From contig JBJFEZ010000010.1 in the NCBI GenBank assembly GCA_051891195.1, positions 1 through 17,737 of the forward strand: 17,737 nucleotides of DNA, in the 5' to 3' direction. Shown here in pieces: positions 1 through 7,558 of this stretch. Position 1 is the stretch's first letter. The number at the start of each line of letters is the position of its first letter. The translations under genes and the position numbers were made by a program. The notes under the pieces are model-generated. The model had not been told where the DNA came from. It did not search any database and saw only the letters and a list, made by a program, of their open reading frames with translations. Origin of the DNA: CAG-273 sp051891195 (GTDB lineage: Bacteria > Bacillota > Clostridia > TANB77 > CAG-508).

Positions 1-80
1 AAAAAAGTATTATATTACTAATGCTACAAAAACTAGCAACTTTAATATTATGATGTTTAGAAAGTGTAAGCTATTATTTA

Positions 81-974
81 CTATTTTATGGTTGCACCTA
101 TTATTCCTGCATCATTACCTAATACAGATAATTTTAACTCTGGTACATTTTCTTTATTAAACATATATTTTTTACTATAATATTTTTCCACTAATATTTT
201 ATATAGTATTTCTTCAAAATATACAAAGCTTCCTCCAAAGCATATTGCTTCTGGTTCAAATATATCAATAATATTAGACAGCCCCACAATTAAATTTTCT
301 ATATATTCATTTAAAACATTTTTAACCTCATCTTCATTTTTTCTTTTGTTTAATATAAGTAATAGTTCTTTACTTTCTGTATTTTTAGGTAGTTGCATAG
401 TTTCTATAAGTTTTTGTTTTAGTCTTTTTATTGAACAATAAGTTTCAAAACATCCTCTTTTTCCACATTTGCAGGCAATTCCGTCTTTTTGAATAATCAT
501 ATGACCAATTTCTATTCCTGGATTTCTATTAAAACTTAGTTCCTTTTTATTTACAAAAACGCTTCCACCAATTCCTGTTCCTAGACATATAAATATGCTA
601 TCTTTATATGGTTTTAAACTGCCATATTTATTTTCTGCTATAGCTGCACATTTGGCATCATTTTTTACGGTTACTGGTAGCAAATATTTTTGTTTAATTA
701 TATTTGTTATATCAAGTTCATTTATTCCTAAGTTAACCATTGTTGTTATTTTTCCATTTTTAGGTGTTCCTGGTGCTGCTACTCCTATTGCTTGTATTTT
801 ATATTTTTTATTAAATTCTTTTATAGACTCTAAAATATATTGAGATATAAAATTTTCTATATTTGATCTTTCTGCAAAATTTAAGTCAGTTTCCTTTTTT
901 TCTATAATTTTACCTTGTCTATTTACTACTCCAATTCCAATATGACTTCCACCTAAATCTATACCTATTTTCAT
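81..974 (-). CDS. ROK-family sugar kinase (glucokinase / N-acetylhexosamine kinase type)
   Basis: Predicted cytoplasmic ATP-dependent kinase that phosphorylates a free hexose such as glucose or an N-acetylated amino sugar. The 297 residues match the usual ROK length. An N-terminal phosphate-binding motif DLGGSH lies at residues 6-11, the catalytic Asp is D106 in KNDAKC, a GTGIGG loop lies at 132-137, and the ROK zinc site is formed by H158 in GIEIGH plus C168, C170 and C175 in CKCGKRGC. The EIGH motif is typical of glucokinases and N-acetylglucosamine or N-acetylmannosamine kinases, so the substrate cannot be fixed from sequence. No helix-turn-helix precedes the kinase, which argues against a ROK repressor. 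The ATG is preceded by AGGAG about 8 nt upstream. It lies 56 bp behind pilC on the same strand, with a hairpin between them, so co-transcription with the pilus genes is possible but not certain. Confidence 0.93.
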   Translation of the reverse strand: MKIGIDLGGSHIGIGVVNRQGKIIEKKETDLNFAERSNIENFISQYILESIKEFNKKYKIQAIGVAAPGTPKNGKITTMVNLGINELDITNIIKQKYLLPVTVKNDAKCAAIAENKYGSLKPYKDSIFICLGTGIGGSVFVNKKELSFNRNPGIEIGHMIIQKDGIACKCGKRGCFETYCSIKRLKQKLIETMQLPKNTESKELLLILNKRKNEDEVKNVLNEYIENLIVGLSNIIDIFEPEAICFGGSFVYFEEILYKILVEKYYSKKYMFNKENVPELKLSVLGNDAGIIGATIK

Positions 975-1001
975 ATAATTACTCCTAACATAATCAAGCT
1001 A

Positions 1002-1026
1002 AATGCTCTGCTTTTAGCAGAGCATT
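1002..1026 (-). terminator. Hairpin between pilC and the ROK kinase gene, possible terminator or attenuator
   Basis: A perfect 11-bp inverted repeat has arms at 1002-1012 and 1016-1026 and a 3-nt loop, starting 4 bp after the pilC stop. The stem contains GCTCTGC and is far more GC-rich than its surroundings, so it should fold well in RNA. Read on the minus strand it is not followed by a real U-tract, so it may be a weak terminator or an mRNA 3'-end stabiliser rather than a full stop to transcription. Confidence 0.55.
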
Positions 1027-1030
1027 ACTT

Positions 1031-2386
1031 TTAAAATTCTGATTGCATTGCTTCAATAAGCCAATCACCCATATATAATTGAATACATGGTACTAATACT
1101 ACAACTACTAAGAAGATTAATACTATTCCAACGAATAAGTATGAAATTTCTGGTAATACCTTCATTATCTTGTTCAAGCTGTTTTGAATATCAACATCCA
1201 TATAGTCTAATAGTTTTTCCATCATTTCAGATAAGTCTGTTTGCATACCTATTTTTAACATTTCAATTTCCATTGATGAACATAATCCTGATTTTTCAAA
1301 TGGTTCAATCCAAGAATCACCAGTTAATATGTTATTAATAGAAGTTTCTACTATAGATAGCATTACATAGTTTTTGGCAACAGATTTACTAACTTCTAAT
1401 GCCTCTTGAATTCTCATTCCATTTTGTAAGTTTAAAAGCATTGCCCTCATTAGTCTTGAAAAATCAATTCCAAATATTAGTCTACCAAAAATTGGTGCTT
1501 TATATTTGAATAGATGCCAGTTGTATTTTCCTCTAGGTGTGTTTATATATCCAATTATTAGTGTTATTATTATACCAATAATGCCAACAGGTATGTACCA
1601 ATATATAGCAATCCAATCTAAAAAGTCCATAAAGGCCAATGTTATGTCTGGCAACGTTGCATTACTTCCAACCTGCATAAATACATCTTCAATAGCTGGT
1701 AATACAAATATAGAACCAACTACTAATAATACTAAAATAGCTACAAATTGTAGTATGTTTGGAATTAAAATTCCTTTTATTTTTTTGTTTCTAGTAGTAG
1801 TATCATCTAAATATTTTACAGCCTGTGATAATGAAACTGTAAGTGAACCAGATAATTCTCCTACCTTTATCATATTTATATATATGTATGGGAATATATT
1901 AGAATAATATTCCATAGTTGTGTACATATATTCTCCAGCCTCAACTCCTGCTAGTATGTCTTCCAGTACACCTTTAAAAGATAAGTTGTCTGTACTGTTA
2001 ATAATTGTACTTAAAGCGTGAATATTATTAAAGTTAGCTTTTTTTAACAAGTAAAAATTTTGTGTAAAAATTATAACATCTCTTATTGTAATTCTTTGTC
2101 CTGCTGAAAATACTAAGTTCATTTTTTCTTTTATTTTTGGTTTTGTTCTTGTCTGTCCTTGAAAAATACTTGCAGAATTAGCTGTTTGCATAATATCATC
2201 AATGTCCATAATGTTCTTTTTATTTGATTTTGCTTTTTTAGACTTGTAACTAACTTGTATTACTTCTATTGGAGTTAGCTGATTTGCTTTTAATTTTTTT
2301 ATTAAAGTATTTTTGCTAGTTTCATTTACTTTATTGCGTATAATTTGCCCTCTATGGGTAACTGCTTTATAAATATATTCTGGCAC
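1031..2386 (-). CDS. pilC: Type IV pilus inner-membrane platform protein PilC (type II secretion F family)
   Basis: Integral membrane platform on which PilB and PilT act to add or remove pilin subunits. The 451-residue length is close to the usual 400-420 with a somewhat long linker after the N-terminus. Two T2SSF domains are visible, roughly 104-227 and 307-435. The first contains the family motif GELSGSL at 176-182. Hydrophobic segments lie at about 205-230, 258-280 and 412-436. The start is GTG at 2384-2386, supported by a strong AAGGAGGG at 2393-2400 with 6 nt spacing. It follows pilT by 32 bp and is the last recognisable pilus gene of the operon. The family assignment is firm; the symbol follows from the T4P context. 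Confidence 0.95.
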   Translation of the reverse strand: MPEYIYKAVTHRGQIIRNKVNETSKNTLIKKLKANQLTPIEVIQVSYKSKKAKSNKKNIMDIDDIMQTANSASIFQGQTRTKPKIKEKMNLVFSAGQRITIRDVIIFTQNFYLLKKANFNNIHALSTIINSTDNLSFKGVLEDILAGVEAGEYMYTTMEYYSNIFPYIYINMIKVGELSGSLTVSLSQAVKYLDDTTTRNKKIKGILIPNILQFVAILVLLVVGSIFVLPAIEDVFMQVGSNATLPDITLAFMDFLDWIAIYWYIPVGIIGIIITLIIGYINTPRGKYNWHLFKYKAPIFGRLIFGIDFSRLMRAMLLNLQNGMRIQEALEVSKSVAKNYVMLSIVETSINNILTGDSWIEPFEKSGLCSSMEIEMLKIGMQTDLSEMMEKLLDYMDVDIQNSLNKIMKVLPEISYLFVGIVLIFLVVVVLVPCIQLYMGDWLIEAMQSEF

Positions 2387-2418
2387 TGGCTTCCCTCCTT
2401 TTACATATTATACTCAAT

Positions 2419-3543
2419 TTATGAATTAAATCTTTCCTTAGTTTGGCTGTCTTTTTTTATTTTTAATTGCATAATTGTTCTATTTAATGTTTCAATATTT
2501 TTTTCTTCTATTTGTGATTTAGCTTGATCTAATGTAATTTTATCTTCAACAAATAACTCTGCTAAAGAATTAATTAAACCAATACTTCCTTTCTCTGCAC
2601 TACTTTGAATAGCATCTTCAATTTCTGCAACACTAATTTTTTCTTTTCTTATCATACCTGATACAATATTGTCTACTACCATTACTTCTGGTACTAAAAC
2701 AAGTGAGCCGTCTTTTCCTTTTAATAGCCTTTGTGATATAACTAATTTTAATAAAGAAGCTATTAAGTATTTTATAGTTTGCTGATCTCTAATTTCATAA
2801 AAGTTAATCATTCTGTCTATGGTTTCTGCACAAGACTTAGTATGTAATGTTCCTATTACTAAATGTCCTGCTTCTGCTGTTTCTATGGCTGCTTCCATTG
2901 TTTCTTTATCACGAATCTCACCTATAATTAATATGTCGCAGTCCTCTCTTAAACAGTTTTTTACGCCATCACTATAGCTTAAACAGTCTTTTCCTACACC
3001 AACTTCTTTTTGAACAATAATTGATTTTTTGCAAGTGTGTTTATATTCTACTGGACTTTCTAAAGTTAATATTTTTTTATTTTGGTTTTCATTTATTGAA
3101 TTTACTAATGCATTTAATGTAGTAGTTTTTCCAGAGTTAGTTTTTCCTGTTACTAACACTAATCCTTGTGGCTGATTCATCATTCTTCTAACTATGTCTG
3201 GAACTCCTAGATCTTCATATCTTGGTAAGTCCTTTTTTATTAGTCTTAGTACAATTACTGGTAAATCGTCTGCAATAGATATATTAACTCTTATTCTTGT
3301 TTCTTCAAATTCAAATGATGAGTCTAACTTTTTTTCTTTTTTTAAGACCTCATCCTTTTGTACATTTCCTCTTACAAAATAGTCATATATTTCTAACATA
3401 TCATCTTCTGTTAATTCTTCACATTCTTCCATATGTATTAAGTCTCTTTTTATTCTTAAAACTGGCTTAATTCCTGCAATTAAATGTATATCAGATGCAT
3501 CCTCATCAATTGCTTTTTTTAGAACTTTTTCTATATCAATCAT
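2419..3543 (-). CDS. pilT: Type IV pilus retraction ATPase PilT
   Basis: Hexameric cytoplasmic ATPase of the secretion ATPase superfamily, expected to power pilus retraction. The 374 residues match PilT (about 340-370) and not the longer PilB. There is no MshEN domain and no tetracysteine zinc motif. An N-terminal ASDIHL motif lies at 16-21, Walker A GKTNSGKT at 133-140, the Walker B/Asp box LIIGEIRD at 205-212, and the His box GHLVIGTLHT at 226-235. Residues about 292-302 (IVSGMIRKEKI) align with the PilT-specific AIRNLIRE motif but are degenerate, so retraction is likely rather than proven. ATG start with AGGAGGAAA immediately upstream. It sits 23 bp after pilB and 32 bp before pilC. Confidence 0.92.
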   Translation of the reverse strand: MIDIEKVLKKAIDEDASDIHLIAGIKPVLRIKRDLIHMEECEELTEDDMLEIYDYFVRGNVQKDEVLKKEKKLDSSFEFEETRIRVNISIADDLPVIVLRLIKKDLPRYEDLGVPDIVRRMMNQPQGLVLVTGKTNSGKTTTLNALVNSINENQNKKILTLESPVEYKHTCKKSIIVQKEVGVGKDCLSYSDGVKNCLREDCDILIIGEIRDKETMEAAIETAEAGHLVIGTLHTKSCAETIDRMINFYEIRDQQTIKYLIASLLKLVISQRLLKGKDGSLVLVPEVMVVDNIVSGMIRKEKISVAEIEDAIQSSAEKGSIGLINSLAELFVEDKITLDQAKSQIEEKNIETLNRTIMQLKIKKDSQTKERFNS

Positions 3544-3566
3544 TTTTTCCTCCTATGTGAATTATT

Positions 3567-5189
3567 CTAATAAATAATAAGCTTATTATTTATTTCATCT
3601 AGAGTAGTAATTCCATCTATTACTTTTTTTATGCCGTCTACAACAAGTGGTTTATAGCTACCTTCCAAGGCTTTTCTTCTTATTTCTATACTAGAAGCCC
3701 CATTAGAAATTAATTCTCTAATTTCATCGTCTATGTTTAATACTTCAAAAATACCTATTCTGTCATAATATCCACTTTGGTTGCAATGTTTACAGCCCAC
3801 TACTTGATATGTCTTTTTATTTTCTACGTCAAAATCAACATTATATTTTTGACCTATTTTATTTATAATTTGTTTTTCTTTCTCTGTAAATTCTCTTTCT
3901 TTAGCACAATTTTTACAAATTTTTCTTACTAATCTCTGTGATACTGATGTTGCTAAAATACTAGCTATATCATAATCAGATATTCCCATTTTTCTAAGTC
4001 TTGTAATAACTTCTATACTATCAATAGTATGTATTGTTGACAATACATAATGTCCTGTTTGTCCTGATTGCATTGCTATTTCAGCTGTTTCTCTATCACG
4101 AATTTCTCCTACAAGTATAATGTCAGGGTCTTGTCTTAAAACAGTTCTTAATGAGTCAGAAAAATTTGTTTTTGCATCTATTTCAATTTGATTTAATCCA
4201 TCAATTCTAATTTCTACAGGGTCTTCAATAGTTGTAATATTAATTTGTGGTCTATTTAAATAATCAATTATACTATATAAAGTGGTAGTTTTACCTTCAC
4301 CAGTAGGTGCTGCAACAACAGTAATACTATTTTTCTTGTTAAAGCTTTTATTTACTAGTTCTTCGTCATTTGGAAATCCTAATTCAAAAATTTCACGAAT
4401 GTTCTCATTCTTTTTTAGTAATCTTAATACAAATTTTTCTCCATATATATTTTTTTGTGAAGATACACGAATATTATAATTTGGATAAGTAATAATTCTA
4501 CCATCTTGAGATTCTTGTTTTTCTTGGTGCATATTAGATATAGCTTTAAGTCTTCCTATTAATTGAGATTGTTTTTCTTTGTCAATTTTTACTGCATTAA
4601 CTAATTGTCCATCTATTCTATATCTTACTCTTACAATACTATCTAAAGGCTCTATGTGAATATCACTAGCTCTTTTTTCTATAGCTGTTTTTATTATACT
4701 ATCTACTAATCCTGAAATATCTGAATTTGCATTTATATTATCAGAAGCTGTACCTTCTAATGAATCAATAATTTTATTTATATTTGTTTCAAAAGTTATG
4801 TATTTTTCCATTACTAGTCCTTTATTTAATAATAAAAGTCTAATTACTTCAACAGACCTTTTATTAGTAGTGTCTGCAAAACATACTTTAATTCTTCCAG
4901 AAACTATTTCAAATGGAATAGCTTTATGTTGTTTTATTAAATCTAATGAAATATAATCTAATACATTAAGTCTAATATCGCTTTCCATTAGATATATTGC
5001 TTTTTCGTCTAATATTTCTCCAATGGTATTAATTAATAATTCTGAATCACAAAGTTTTAAAATTTCAATAATATCACCTATTTTCTTTTGAGGATGCAAT
5101 TTTTGATAATCTAAAGCTTTTTCAATGTCCTCCTCTGTGACTACTCCCCTTTTTACCAACTCTATTCCTATTGGTTGTCTTTTTTCCAT
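3567..5189 (-). CDS. pilB: Type IV pilus extension ATPase PilB (GspE/PulE family)
   Basis: Cytoplasmic hexameric ATPase that drives pilin polymerisation through PilC. 540 residues, a normal PilB size. The N-terminal region (about 1-145) resembles a MshEN/T2SSE-N domain with two IGxxL/I-type repeats near 7-30 and 36-60. The core has RASDIHIEP at 173-181, Walker A APTGEGKT at 294-301, Walker B ILVGEIRD at 358-365 and the His box GHYVLSTIHT at 379-388. The zinc-binding tetracysteine, diagnostic of PilB/GspE against PilT, is C425, C428, C466 and C469. The ATG is preceded by GGAAGGAG. It is separated from the minor pilin gene by 89 bp, the largest gap inside the pilus locus, so an internal promoter is possible. 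MshEN domains often bind c-di-GMP; whether this one does is not visible. Confidence 0.95.
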   Translation of the reverse strand: MEKRQPIGIELVKRGVVTEEDIEKALDYQKLHPQKKIGDIIEILKLCDSELLINTIGEILDEKAIYLMESDIRLNVLDYISLDLIKQHKAIPFEIVSGRIKVCFADTTNKRSVEVIRLLLLNKGLVMEKYITFETNINKIIDSLEGTASDNINANSDISGLVDSIIKTAIEKRASDIHIEPLDSIVRVRYRIDGQLVNAVKIDKEKQSQLIGRLKAISNMHQEKQESQDGRIITYPNYNIRVSSQKNIYGEKFVLRLLKKNENIREIFELGFPNDEELVNKSFNKKNSITVVAAPTGEGKTTTLYSIIDYLNRPQINITTIEDPVEIRIDGLNQIEIDAKTNFSDSLRTVLRQDPDIILVGEIRDRETAEIAMQSGQTGHYVLSTIHTIDSIEVITRLRKMGISDYDIASILATSVSQRLVRKICKNCAKEREFTEKEKQIINKIGQKYNVDFDVENKKTYQVVGCKHCNQSGYYDRIGIFEVLNIDDEIRELISNGASSIEIRRKALEGSYKPLVVDGIKKVIDGITTLDEINNKLIIY

Positions 5190-5226
5190 TTATTATTCTC
5201 CTTCCTATTATCTTTTGCTTATATTA

Positions 5227-5254
5227 ATTATACTACAAATTTCGTCAAAACAAT
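5227..5254 (-). promoter_or_regulatory. Possible internal promoter ahead of pilB
   Basis: On the minus strand a perfect TATAAT (complement of 5227-5232) lies in the 89-bp gap upstream of pilB. The matching -35 is poor: ATTGTT at 16 bp spacing. A better TTGACG hexamer is present but only 10 bp away, which is too close. A weak candidate that would uncouple pilB-pilT-pilC from the pilin genes. Confidence 0.3.
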
Positions 5255-5278
5255 ACATTTTTAAGCATTTACAAGAAT

Positions 5279-5716
5279 TTACCAGTATTTTAATACATAT
5301 TCTATTTCTTTTTGAAATACATTGTTTTTTCCTATGCTCATATTTACATTAATAAGATTTTTAATTGTATCTTTTACAGTATAAGTGTCTGTGCTAAACT
5401 GTAAGTTTTCTATATTTTTAGCAATAACTATTCCATTACGTGTTATATTTTTTTTCGTAGGGTTATATATATATATACTTCCATTTTCAAATGTAATTGT
5501 AGTGTCAGTTACCTCTGCAGTGTTATGATTTTTTACATCTTGTATAAAAAACATATTAAATTTATTAAATTCTTCTGCATATTCATTTTGATCTCTTGTT
5601 TTGCCTACGTTAAAGAAAAAGTTTGAGCTAATAACAGCCATTGTTCCTATAACAATAGTAGCTATCATTATATATAATATTAATGATGTTAGCGTAACTC
5701 CTTTATTTGATCTCAT
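5279..5716 (-). CDS. Minor prepilin, PulJ/PilW-like
   Basis: Predicted minor pilin subunit. 145 residues with a short leader MRSNKG followed by VTLTSL and a continuous hydrophobic helix to about residue 30, the class III signal peptide organisation of type IV prepilins. Cleavage is expected after G6. Mature position 5 is Ser where most pilins carry Glu. The rest has a globular beta-rich pattern with a short GSIYIYN strand resembling PulJ/ComGF-type pseudopilins, but the family beyond the leader is not certain. ATG with AGGAG upstream; it begins 12 bp after the stop of the preceding minor prepilin, so the two are surely co-transcribed. Such minor pilins typically initiate pilus assembly at the tip. 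Confidence 0.82.
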   Translation of the reverse strand: MRSNKGVTLTSLILYIMIATIVIGTMAVISSNFFFNVGKTRDQNEYAEEFNKFNMFFIQDVKNHNTAEVTDTTITFENGSIYIYNPTKKNITRNGIVIAKNIENLQFSTDTYTVKDTIKNLINVNMSIGKNNVFQKEIEYVLKYW

Positions 5717-5728
5717 AATAATATTCTC

Positions 5729-6157
5729 CTATAGTTCTTTTACTTTTAATCTATTAAATACAATCTTTCTGTCTTTGTTTTTAACATTATAGTTAAGCTC
5801 TATTCTTACTTTTTTAACTACATCTAGATTTTCTTCATCTTTTTCATAATTACTTACATTAATATTAACCGTAAACGCATCTGAAATGTCAAATTTTTGC
5901 TTTATGTCTTCTGTATCCATTCCTTCTATAACTTCTTCATAACTAATTTTATCTATATACTCAGTAATTTGAATTGCATACAAGGTTGCTATAGCATCTA
6001 ATTTTGTTTCTTTTTGAACACTATATATAGCTAAATATGTTGAGCCGATTATTCCTCCAACAAGTAATATAATGCCAAATGCAACAATAAGGTCTTGCAT
6101 TGTAAAGCCTTTATTTTGTTTTAAATTAATTATTTTTTTCTTTTTTGTACCCTTCAT
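5729..6157 (-). CDS. Minor prepilin, PilV/GspI-like size
   Basis: Predicted minor pilin. The start at 6157 is preferred because AGAGGA lies 5-6 nt upstream and because it leaves 1 bp after the stop of the peptidase gene; a longer reading from 6190 would overlap that gene and lacks a good ribosome binding site. The 142-residue product has a 17-residue basic leader ending in QNKG, then FTMQDLIVAF and a hydrophobic helix. The expected cleavage is G|F and mature position 5 is Asp, a conservative replacement of the usual Glu. The C-terminal part (about 45-142) is charged and probably globular. It lies between the prepilin peptidase and a second minor prepilin. The exact minor pilin type cannot be read from sequence alone. 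Confidence 0.82.
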   Translation of the reverse strand: MKGTKKKKIINLKQNKGFTMQDLIVAFGIILLVGGIIGSTYLAIYSVQKETKLDAIATLYAIQITEYIDKISYEEVIEGMDTEDIKQKFDISDAFTVNINVSNYEKDEENLDVVKKVRIELNYNVKNKDRKIVFNRLKVKEL

Positions 6158-6158
6158 T

Positions 6159-6977
6159 TTATCCTCTATAAAAAATACTAAAATTTGCAATAAGTAAGCA
6201 TATTATATTTGAAATACATAAATAAAAACCTACTGGTATTATAGTTTGTTTTTTTTCTGTTTTTATTACTGTTTTATGTTTTTTAGTTAATAATTTTTGT
6301 AATAATATCTTTATTGCTATTGTAAGTAATGTAAGTAATATTGTTAAATATGTAACTGCTTCAAATGTATATATTAAAAACATCATACAGAGTAGTAATA
6401 CTTGTATTGCATATTCGTTTTTTACTTTTTTTCTTAAAATAAATGTGTCAAGTAAAATTAATACACAGATAATAGTTAAATATATAACATATCTATATAT
6501 ATTAGTATTCTTTTCTACTATATATAGATAAATTATATATATTGCTTGTATAATATATCCAAATAGAAGAACTGATTTTTCAATTTTAATTTTTTCTTTG
6601 TCTATTCCTGCTATAATAAATAATGTTGTAAAATAAAGTAGTCCTACAATAAAATATACTATTGTTGAAATATTGGTAGTAAATAAGTTTATTCTTAAAG
6701 ACATAGCAAATAAAACAAAAACTAATCCAGATAAAATTTCTATTAAAAGATATCTTGGCCTTATTTTTTGTTTACAATATCTACATTTTCCTCCTAAAAA
6801 TATGTAGCTTAAAATAGGAATTAAATCAAAAAAAGATAATTTATGATTACAGTTTGGACAAAAAGAACGCTCATGTGTAATATCTTTTTTTAATGGAATT
6901 CTATATATTGCTAATGTAAAAAAGCTACCTGTTAATGCTCCTATGCAAAAAATTAAAATATATAATATAAAATTCAT
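6159..6977 (-). CDS. pilD: Prepilin peptidase PilD homologue (A24 family) with degenerate peptidase active site
   Basis: Polytopic membrane protein of the family that cleaves prepilin leaders and N-methylates the new terminus. The start at 6977 is chosen because GGAG lies 5 nt upstream; an upstream TTG at 7007 has none. 272 residues. The N-terminal DiS_P_DiS domain is well kept: C40xxC43, then GGKCRYC with C65 and C68, and RPRYLLIE at 73-80. The A24 peptidase half is not. The first catalytic Asp survives as D126 in IIAGIDKEKIKIE, although the following IP(D/N) has become IE. The second, in GxGD, aligns with NEYA at 187-190, so Asp is replaced by Ala. A late IPVGFYLC (247-254) matches the family C-terminal motif. 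It could be a methylase-only protein, act with another peptidase, or be inactive. Confidence 0.88.
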   Translation of the reverse strand: MNFILYILIFCIGALTGSFFTLAIYRIPLKKDITHERSFCPNCNHKLSFFDLIPILSYIFLGGKCRYCKQKIRPRYLLIEILSGLVFVLFAMSLRINLFTTNISTIVYFIVGLLYFTTLFIIAGIDKEKIKIEKSVLLFGYIIQAIYIIYLYIVEKNTNIYRYVIYLTIICVLILLDTFILRKKVKNEYAIQVLLLCMMFLIYTFEAVTYLTILLTLLTIAIKILLQKLLTKKHKTVIKTEKKQTIIPVGFYLCISNIICLLIANFSIFYRG

Positions 6978-7005
6978 AAGTTCTCCATTTTTAGTAATAA
7001 AACTC

Positions 7006-7035
7006 AAGGCATATACATCTTAATGCATATGCCTT
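7006..7035 (-). terminator. Hairpin after the major pilin gene, likely partial terminator
   Basis: Inverted repeat with 9-bp arms at 7006-7014 and 7027-7035 (AAGGCATAT / ATATGCCTT) and a 12-nt loop, 38 bp past the pilin stop. Read on the minus strand it is followed by GAGTTTTATT, a modest U-rich tail. A partial terminator here would give abundant pilin mRNA with lower read-through into the peptidase and minor pilin genes. Confidence 0.55.
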
Positions 7036-7073
7036 TAGTTTGTCTTGTTTGTATAATTTTATTAATTTTTAGA

Positions 7074-7493
7074 TTATTTTGTAACTGTTATTGTACCTGC
7101 TGAATAACTAACATTATATGTTGTTGTTGTACCAGGTAATTGAACAGTTGCTCCGCTTATGCTAACTGTAAGTGCAGGTGTGTTTGATGAATTATATGTT
7201 GCTGTTACAGTTCCTGCTGATACTGTTGATCCATTTGGAAATGCAGATTCAAAGATTTCAGCTGGTGTTTGTGTGTATGCTGATGGTGCATATGCATATG
7301 CAGATAAATCATAAACAGCTGATGTTACATAATCTTTTATTGCACCTATTTCAGTTTCATCAGCAGCTTTTTTAGCTGTGTTAAAAATACCACCTTCTGA
7401 CATTACATAAGTAATTGTAATACCAGCTAATATTAATAAAACAACTATAGTAACTACTAATGCAATTAGTGTAATACCTTTTTGATTTTTCAT
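7074..7493 (-). CDS. pilA: Major type IV pilin (prepilin)
   Basis: Small structural subunit, 139 residues. Leader MKNQKG, expected cleavage G6|I7, then ITLIALVVTIVVLLILAG, a classic uninterrupted pilin helix of about 25 residues, followed by GGIFNTAKKAADETEIGAI, a pattern frequent in Clostridia pilins. Mature position 5 is Ala rather than Glu. There is no Cys, so no disulfide loop. A Tyr cluster lies at about 54-68. The last roughly 50 residues are rich in Ser, Thr and Val with no charged residue except the terminal Lys, suggesting beta-strands. The name rests on its position, shortness, and flanking hairpin. AAGGAG lies 10 nt upstream of the ATG. It sits 65 bp after the PilP-like gene and has a leader element also found before pilMN. 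Confidence 0.88.
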   Translation of the reverse strand: MKNQKGITLIALVVTIVVLLILAGITITYVMSEGGIFNTAKKAADETEIGAIKDYVTSAVYDLSAYAYAPSAYTQTPAEIFESAFPNGSTVSAGTVTATYNSSNTPALTVSISGATVQLPGTTTTYNVSYSAGTITVTK

Positions 7494-7521
7494 AGTACAT
7501 TACTCCTTTCTCTTTAGATTA

Positions 7522-7557
7522 ATTTTGTATATATTTATATAATAAATATAACCGAAA
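7522..7557 (-). promoter_or_regulatory. Leader element of the pilin gene, shared with pilMN
   Basis: On the minus strand this reads TTTCGGT, 10 variable bases, ATATAAATA, one T, then ATACAAAAT, ending 28 nt before the pilin ATG. The same arrangement occurs at 10403-10437, ending 26 nt before the pilMN ATG. It could be a promoter for an alternative sigma factor, an operator, or an RNA element. It is not a canonical sigma-A promoter. Confidence 0.45.
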
Positions 7558-7558
7558 G

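Noticed and set aside
1..40. Possible terminator for the ROK gene at the window edge
   Set aside because: On the minus strand TACTTTTTT ends the window but the stem before it is only 4 bp with a mismatch; too weak and truncated to call.
1506..1907. Plus-strand open frame of 133 codons
   Set aside because: Antisense to pilC; a shadow of AT-rich codon bias in a membrane protein gene.
6978..7007. Upstream TTG start giving ten extra residues to the prepilin peptidase
   Set aside because: No ribosome binding site precedes it, it lies inside the terminator-like hairpin, and the ATG at 6977 has GGAG and begins directly with the first membrane helix.
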